NCBI GenBank assembly: GCA_025201705.1
Contig: MU617486.1
Span: forward strand, 1 to 12,138
DNA length: 12,138 nucleotides
Source of the DNA: Dissophora ornata
Lineage: Eukaryota > Mortierellomycota > Mortierellomycetes > Mortierellales > Mortierellaceae
Reading direction: 5' to 3'
The translations under genes were made by a program, and so were the position numbers. This document shows positions 7,167 to 12,138 of this stretch, in pieces (the stretch's first letter is position 1; each line of letters opens with the position of its first letter). A model generated the notes under the pieces. It did not search any database. It saw nothing but the letters and a program-made list of their open reading frames with translations, and was not told the origin of the DNA.

Positions 7167-10100
7167 ATGGCACTTCTCAAATGGATGGGCGTGGTATGTC
7201 CATTGTCGTCTTTATTGTTTGAGTCCTATCTGGAGAAGACCATCGATTGCCAGCTATACCAGGAAAAGCAGCCTTCAAAGATGGACCTCAGCTCAGCATG
7301 GAAAATGGTGGCGACCTTTCGCCACATGCTCTCCATGCATCAATGACGTCTGTGGATTCTTCTTTTGCTGTTGCGCTGGACAGAAACGCAGCCGACACAA
7401 GCTCCAGCGAACAGCATAATTGACCTTTTCAGTAGCCTCTATTTTGCAGGCGCAAATGCAACCAGGACCCAGCTAATAGCTGTCAATCTGGAAATCTGGA
7501 GAAAAGGTTTATTAACATCCATTCATTCGTTCCAATGCCTCTCCTACTATCAACATTTAGAGTCAGCCAGAAAAACCGGTGGTGAATGATGTCCCGATCG
7601 GTCTGGAGAATGTAAGAGCATTTGCAGCTTGAGAGGGATTTTCGGTTTTCGTTCGAGGAGCGCCATGTGAGAATGTGGGGCAACTCAAAAAAAACACCCC
7701 TTCCCGACTGGGTTGGCCTGTTGTGGTTGGCCAAGGGCGTTGTTTTGATTCTCGCACGGATTCCACCCCCCAACAAGCTCGACACGAATCAACAATGAGC
7801 ACAGAGCTGGCGACATTGTAGCGGGACAGCTGCTGGAAGAGACAAGCGGAGGACCATTCGCAATTTTTGTGTTGAAAAAAGTCGTTCCGGTGCATGGCGT
7901 GTTGTTCATGCATGTGGCCATGCTTGAAAACGGACTGCGAACGTTTTTATTGGGCGTTTTTGCTAACTTGTTGCTCCCTTATTCCCGTCAATCCACGAAT
8001 TTGGCGTCGCTTGTGGTGTGTTTGGCACAGTTCGGCAACACATGGTAAGACGGAGCTCATGCACTGCATGGCATTGCATTTCACTACGTGCATGATGTAT
8101 TGCGGATCGATGCATGAAACAAGCAATGACGACCAGACTGTTGACTGCCGTTTTTTATTTCTCAACCCTACAGTTACTGCAACTCGGTCCTTCAGGCCTT
8201 ATACTACTGCAAACCCTTTCGAGAATGCGTGCTGAGCTATCAGAGTGGAGCTGGCTCCATGGTCTCACACTATCCGCTCAGTCCAATGACGCCGTCGGCA
8301 AGCAATGGACCACCATCTTACTTTGCGCCACAGCACTCCTCAGGAACAGCAGTCCCTTCTTCCGCCCTGTCCTCCAGCGTCAACCTCCCACCAGCATTAA
8401 GCAGGAGCCATCAGCGCGACATAAGCAGTAACGGGACAGGATCTGGTGCAGGACCATCACCCGCGACCCAACGCAAAATTGTTGGGGTTCTTCTACCAAA
8501 TGGTGGTGGACCTGACCCGGACTCTGCCCCTAAAGAGTCGATGTTTCTCTGTCTGCAGGATCTCTTTCAGCGGATTCAGAACCACTCCAAAAAGACTCAA
8601 TACTTTACTCCAACAGCATTTGTTGCCAAGGTTAAGAAAGAGAATGGTATGATTTCCTTTTCTCTCGAAGATGGATTGTGGTAGTGCGGGCATAGCCTTG
8701 TGTTGGCGTGGATTTAAAAAATGTGAATTATGCACGCTAAAATACGCCTTCCTTTTTCTGTATTTGTATTTAGAGCTGTTTAGGAGTTCCATGCATCAGG
8801 ACGCACACGAGTTTTTGATGTTTATCCTCAGCACAATCTCTGAAGATATTGAGGCGGATATAAAGAAAAATCAAAAGGAGCTCGAGGATAGCATGCCAAA
8901 GGCCATTACCAATGGGTGCCACAGCGCACCCGGCAGTCATAGCGTCACGAACGGCTCAAATGATACCCCGCACAAAGTTTCATCAGAAGAGGTATCGATG
9001 ACGTTGGCAGGAGGCGATGAAGTCAGGATCAAAGTCAATGGCGCGGATATAAACACTCTTTCAACATCAGGAGGTAGCACGCTCGGCAACGGCCACGGGG
9101 GGGAGTCGATTGGAGATCGTTCATCGATTCAGTCGGAGAGCACGATATCAAGGCCCAAGGAGAAAATGTGGGTCCAAAAACTGTTTGAGGGCCAACTCAC
9201 GAACGAGATCAAGTGCCTAACCTGCGAGAAGGTAACGAGGCATTTTCGGTGTTTTTGCTCCCACACCTGCATGAATGATTTGGTGGTACGCAAGGATTTT
9301 TTTCAAAATGGCGGCATCTGACGCCATGTCCCCGAACGCCTTTCTCTATTCAGACTACGAACAGAGCAGAGTCATTCATGGATCTCTCGCTGGATATCGA
9401 GCAGAATTCCTCAGTAACAAGCTGCTTGAGGCAGTTCTCTGCATCGGAAATGCTATGCCACAAGGACAAGTTTTATTGCGATGAGTGCTGCGGTCTACAA
9501 GAAGCTGAGAAGAGGTGAGGAGAGAAAGTGATCCATCGTACTGCGTCGTTTGCACATCATCAAAACCATTGAAACCGACTCTAACGACTTTTACTCTTTG
9601 GCTGCAGGATGAAGATTCAAGTACTGCCCAACATTTTGTCACTTCACCTAAAGCGATTCAAATACCAGGAGGCGCTTCAGAAATATGTCAAACTGTCATA
9701 TCGCGTGTCATTTCCTATGGAGCTCAGACTTTTCAACACTGTGGACGACATGGAGGATCCTGACAGGATTTATGATTTGAACGCATTTGTGGTTCATGTC
9801 GGTAGTGGTCCTCACCATGGGCACTATGTTGCAGTTGTCAAGGATCAGGACCGGTGGTTACTTTTTGATGATGAAACTGTTGAGGTACTGTCCGTTGCTC
9901 CTCATTTCAAGGTTTAAAAAAAATTGCCTCAAAAACGGAGTCGCTAACAGATGCATATACTTATTATACTCGTTCATATAGACGATTGACGAGTCTGACA
10001 TTCACAGGTACTTTGGCGACTCTGCACAGTTGGGATCAGGATATGTGCTCTTCTACCAAGCCCGGGATCTGGATATGGGCGCCATCACATCAATGCAATG

Positions 10101-10806
10101 GGTACAACAGCAAATGCAGCTGCCATTTACATTGAAAAGCCCTCTGAATGTCCCGTCAGTGACGGCCAATGGATTAGGACCGGGAGACCTTGACCAATAC
10201 GGAGGGCTGTTGCCACACACTCAACAACAGGAATTGATCCATCAGCAATTGGCAAGCCGGCAACAACTACAGAACGGTGGGGGAGGTTTCGGTTCACTCT
10301 TCAGCGCTGGACCGGCATCGATCCCATCGCCCAGTCCCGTAGCACCTGCACACCTCTCAAACAACTCTTGGAGTCCGACACATATCCAGGATCCCAACAT
10401 GCTGAATGGGCAAAAGATCACTAGTGGATCGTATGTATACACGAACGGAATAGCAGCGGGAGCGTTGTTGTCGGGGCAGCCACACTATGCGTCGACGAAT
10501 GGATACCACGTAAATGGGACCTCTACAGAGCCTCCACCTTTGGCGGCGTCATCGTCGGCCTCTTCGGCGATCCAGAATGGAAACGGTATGCCTAATTCGC
10601 CGACGATGGGGCCTTCACCAACACAGCACATCTCGTCAAAGTCCTCATCATTTTCATCAACTGTGATGCATACGACGATTGACCCAGCGAAACTGAAGAG
10701 AGCACAGAGCACGCCAAGGATCAGTCTGGCGTCTGCAGCAAAGTCGTTTGGAGCGTCCGGCGGAAAGTCTTTCATTGGAAGCTTCAGAGGGGGAAGTAGT
10801 TCTTGA
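7167..10806 (+). CDS. Ubiquitin-specific protease, USP12/USP46 (yeast Ubp9/Ubp13) type, eight exons
   Basis: This cysteine protease removes ubiquitin from proteins; USP12/46-class enzymes are activated by WD40 partners. The model is 7167-7193, 7561-7611, 8031-8044, 8174-8646, 8774-9231, 9354-9514, 9608-9884 and 9982-10806. It is phase-consistent and gives 761 residues, close to yeast Ubp9. Landmarks: [18 protein letters not shown] (catalytic C31), MHQDAHEFL (195-203), two Cys pairs of a zinc ribbon (C336/C339 and C383/C386), [40 protein letters not shown] (H467), WLLFDD (D482) and [10 protein letters not shown] ending the domain near 515. A Ser/Pro/Gly insert lies at about 50-105 and another Ser/Gly/Asn-rich insert before the zinc ribbon. 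Residues 516-761 are a disordered Gln/Ser/Asn-rich tail. Exon 2 onward is firm. Exon 1 (MALLKWMGV, good start context) is the weakest part: the first intron is 367 nt and other first exons are possible. Confidence 0.93.
8031..8044 (+). other. 14-nt microexon of the protease gene carrying the catalytic Cys box
   Basis: TTCGGCAACACATG encodes F-G-N-T plus two bases of the catalytic Cys codon. It is preceded by tttggcacag and followed by gtaaga. Upstream, exon 7561-7611 ends GLEN before gtaaga. Downstream, the exon at 8174 supplies the last T of TGT and then YCNSVLQ. The joined GLENFGNTCYCNSVLQ matches the family signature exactly, which makes this assignment strong despite the tiny size. Confidence 0.85.
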
Positions 10807-10951
10807 AGCCCATCAAGGAAAAGAAGGGGCATAGATGTGGAGTTGGAGGTGCAGAAGAAGATAAGAAAAAAAATACCATGAGAGGAACTCCAGGCAGAGT
10901 GTCCCAAAAAAAAAAGACCAACTATCAAAAAACAAAATAATTCACCGATGT

Positions 10952-10957
10952 AATAAA
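10952..10957 (+). terminator. Candidate polyadenylation signal of the ubiquitin protease gene
   Basis: An exact AATAAA lies about 146 bp after the stop codon at 10804-10806, after an A-rich 3' UTR with an interrupted A run near 10905-10940. Confidence 0.55.
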
Positions 10958-11171
10958 ATCCTCATGCCAATATCAAGGCATCAATGATATAAGAAACGGG
11001 GGGTCCTTGTCGAAAGTAGAGTGAGAGGCGAACGTTTTTGCTCCAACCTCAATGTCTCAGGGGTGGACCAGTAAGGCTACCTGATGCCTGGAAAAAGGGC
11101 ATCTTGTTGTAGTGCTGATAGCAGCCAGGTGACTCACACGCGACGCGAGCTCGGGGTCCCCGGGCGTTGTA

Positions 11172-11196
11172 GGTTCAAAAGAACCAAAATTTGAAC
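11172..11196. other. Nested, mutually exclusive small hairpins
   Basis: GGTTC (11172-11176) pairs with GAACC (11181-11185) around AAAA, while GTTCAAA (11173-11179) can instead pair with TTTGAAC (11190-11196). The two foldings exclude each other. The element is short and may be chance. Confidence 0.3.
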
Positions 11197-12011
11197 TAGA
11201 TCCAAGGTCAGGGCCAAACACATTATGCAAAAAAAAAAAAAAAGGATGGGTGCAAAGGGTCATTTTCATATTTCAGACAGACAACGAGCGCGAGAGGGGG
11301 GGTGGGTATTGCGGGAAGGGGAGGAAGACCAAGACCACCTCAATTGGCAAAGAAGAGGAGGAGCGCCCTGAACGTCTGCCCTCTCCCCCCCTTACTTTTA
11401 ATTCCGAAAATAACGAGATGGTGATTTTCTAGAAGGGTAGAATTGAAGGGGAAAGAAGACCCACAGCATCAACCACGTAGATATGAGGTGCTACTGCACG
11501 AGGAGGGGGGATCCTGTCTTTGAGGTTCCTAAGAGCAAGAGCAAAGAGCCTTTACCAGTTAGCTGGGTGCGCCGTGTGGCGTCATGGGCAGCGAAGACAG
11601 CGATGGCGCAAAGAAACCCGAGCGATTAAGAAACACTAAAGCCCTACCCTAAACACCCCCCCTCTCTCTCTCTACTTCACAGCGAAGAAGTCATCCGCCG
11701 CGTTTCCACAGCCTTCCCCTTTCCCGTGTGTACAGTGTAGAGTACTGTGCAAACAATGGGAAGAAGAGCGGAACAGCAATTGCTCTCGTCCGACCGTTAT
11801 TTTTGTCGAGAGCAATCACTGGAAATAAAACAAACAGAAGCCTTACGCAGCTCAAGGACAATGATCGACTCCAAATTCCCTGGTACAGTCTATCCAAGCA
11901 GAGTGATGTTTCCCATGTGTGACCCTTTGGAGTGGGTGGGGACACAGACGTGCATGCTCACTTGTCTTTGACCCCAAGTGCTCTCTTTTTTTTTCGCCGT
12001 AGCCTTCGCCT

Positions 12012-12050
12012 TCTCTCTCTCTCTCTCTCTCTCTTTCTCTTTCTCTTTCT
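12012..12050. repeat. CT dinucleotide run passing into TTTCTC units
   Basis: A CT run of about 23 nt continues into TTTCTC-type hexamers. With the two pyrimidine tracts upstream of the other plus-strand genes, it suggests the core promoter of a gene lying to the right. Confidence 0.8.
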
Positions 12051-12138
12051 CATCATCTTTCACTCTCAGAGGGAGTGAAAAAGGACTGGCTCATTCGATC
12101 GCTCCCAATCTCCCCAGCAATAAATTACTGTCGATGCT

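Larger units (their letters stand above)
10807..12138. other. 3' UTR and gene-free right flank
   Basis: About 150 bp of 3' UTR is followed by roughly 1.2 kb with no supported gene. It holds an A run at 11229-11242, a purine-rich stretch at about 11285-11365, C-rich and CT-rich patches near 11655-11675, and a CT tract at 12012-12050. Frames of 60-84 codons on both strands lack recognisable features. The right end resembles the promoter of a gene beginning outside the window. Confidence 0.55.

Noticed and set aside
11172..11185. GGTTCAAAA resembling a tRNA T-loop
   Set aside because: No acceptor, D or anticodon stems can be drawn around it on either strand.
11057..11269. Minus-strand frame with an acidic, Ser-rich stretch followed by a gtgagt donor-like and tttttccag acceptor-like sequence
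   Set aside because: The candidate intron would be about 50 nt, no upstream exon was found on the minus strand, and the N-terminal part is a translated poly-T run. Too weak to call a gene.
11643..11653. CCCTACCCTAA, telomere-like
   Set aside because: Only about two imperfect units inside ordinary sequence; not a telomere or a convincing interstitial array.

Overview
The window is nuclear DNA of a filamentous fungus. Three spliced protein genes lie on the plus strand and one cut-off gene lies on the minus strand. The introns are mostly 86-130 nt, GT-AG, often starting gtatgt, gtaaga or gtgag. Upstream regions carry pyrimidine-rich tracts, and AATAAA hexamers follow several stop codons. The high intron density and the gene content (Chs4/Skt5 with a CaaX box, a Ubp9/13-type protease, a spliced YBL036C homologue) would suit an early-diverging, Mortierella-like fungus. 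That placement is inference; only a database search would settle it.

Layout, left to right. (1) 1-663, minus: the first 221 residues of a secreted precursor. It has a signal peptide, a Gly/Ala/Ser/Thr-rich pro-region and then cysteine-rich units bounded by Lys-Arg sites, and it runs off the left edge. (2) 664-1068: a divergent promoter region with a TATA box for the minus-strand gene. (3) 1069/1168-2652, plus: an eight-exon PLP-binding protein of the YBL036C/PLPBP/YggS family, with two possible in-frame starts; the longer one adds a candidate mitochondrial presequence. (4) 2653-3959: about 1.3 kb without a gene, holding a compound pentanucleotide microsatellite, a GA run and a CCCT tract. (5) 3960-6054, plus: a two-exon Chs4/Skt5-type chitin synthase activator, with a Gln-rich N-terminus, Sel1 repeats and a C-terminal CIVM. 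(6) 6055-7166: intergenic. (7) 7167-10806, plus: an eight-exon ubiquitin-specific protease of the USP12/USP46 (yeast Ubp9/Ubp13) type. A 14-nt microexon splits its catalytic-cysteine codon. (8) 10807-12138: 3' UTR, then gene-free sequence ending in a CT-rich tract that resembles the promoters of the other genes.

The genes do not form an operon or an obvious cluster. They cover PLP homeostasis, cell-wall chitin synthesis, deubiquitination and a secreted product. The least familiar item is the minus-strand precursor at the left edge, which looks like a source of several small peptides released by Kex2-type cleavage.
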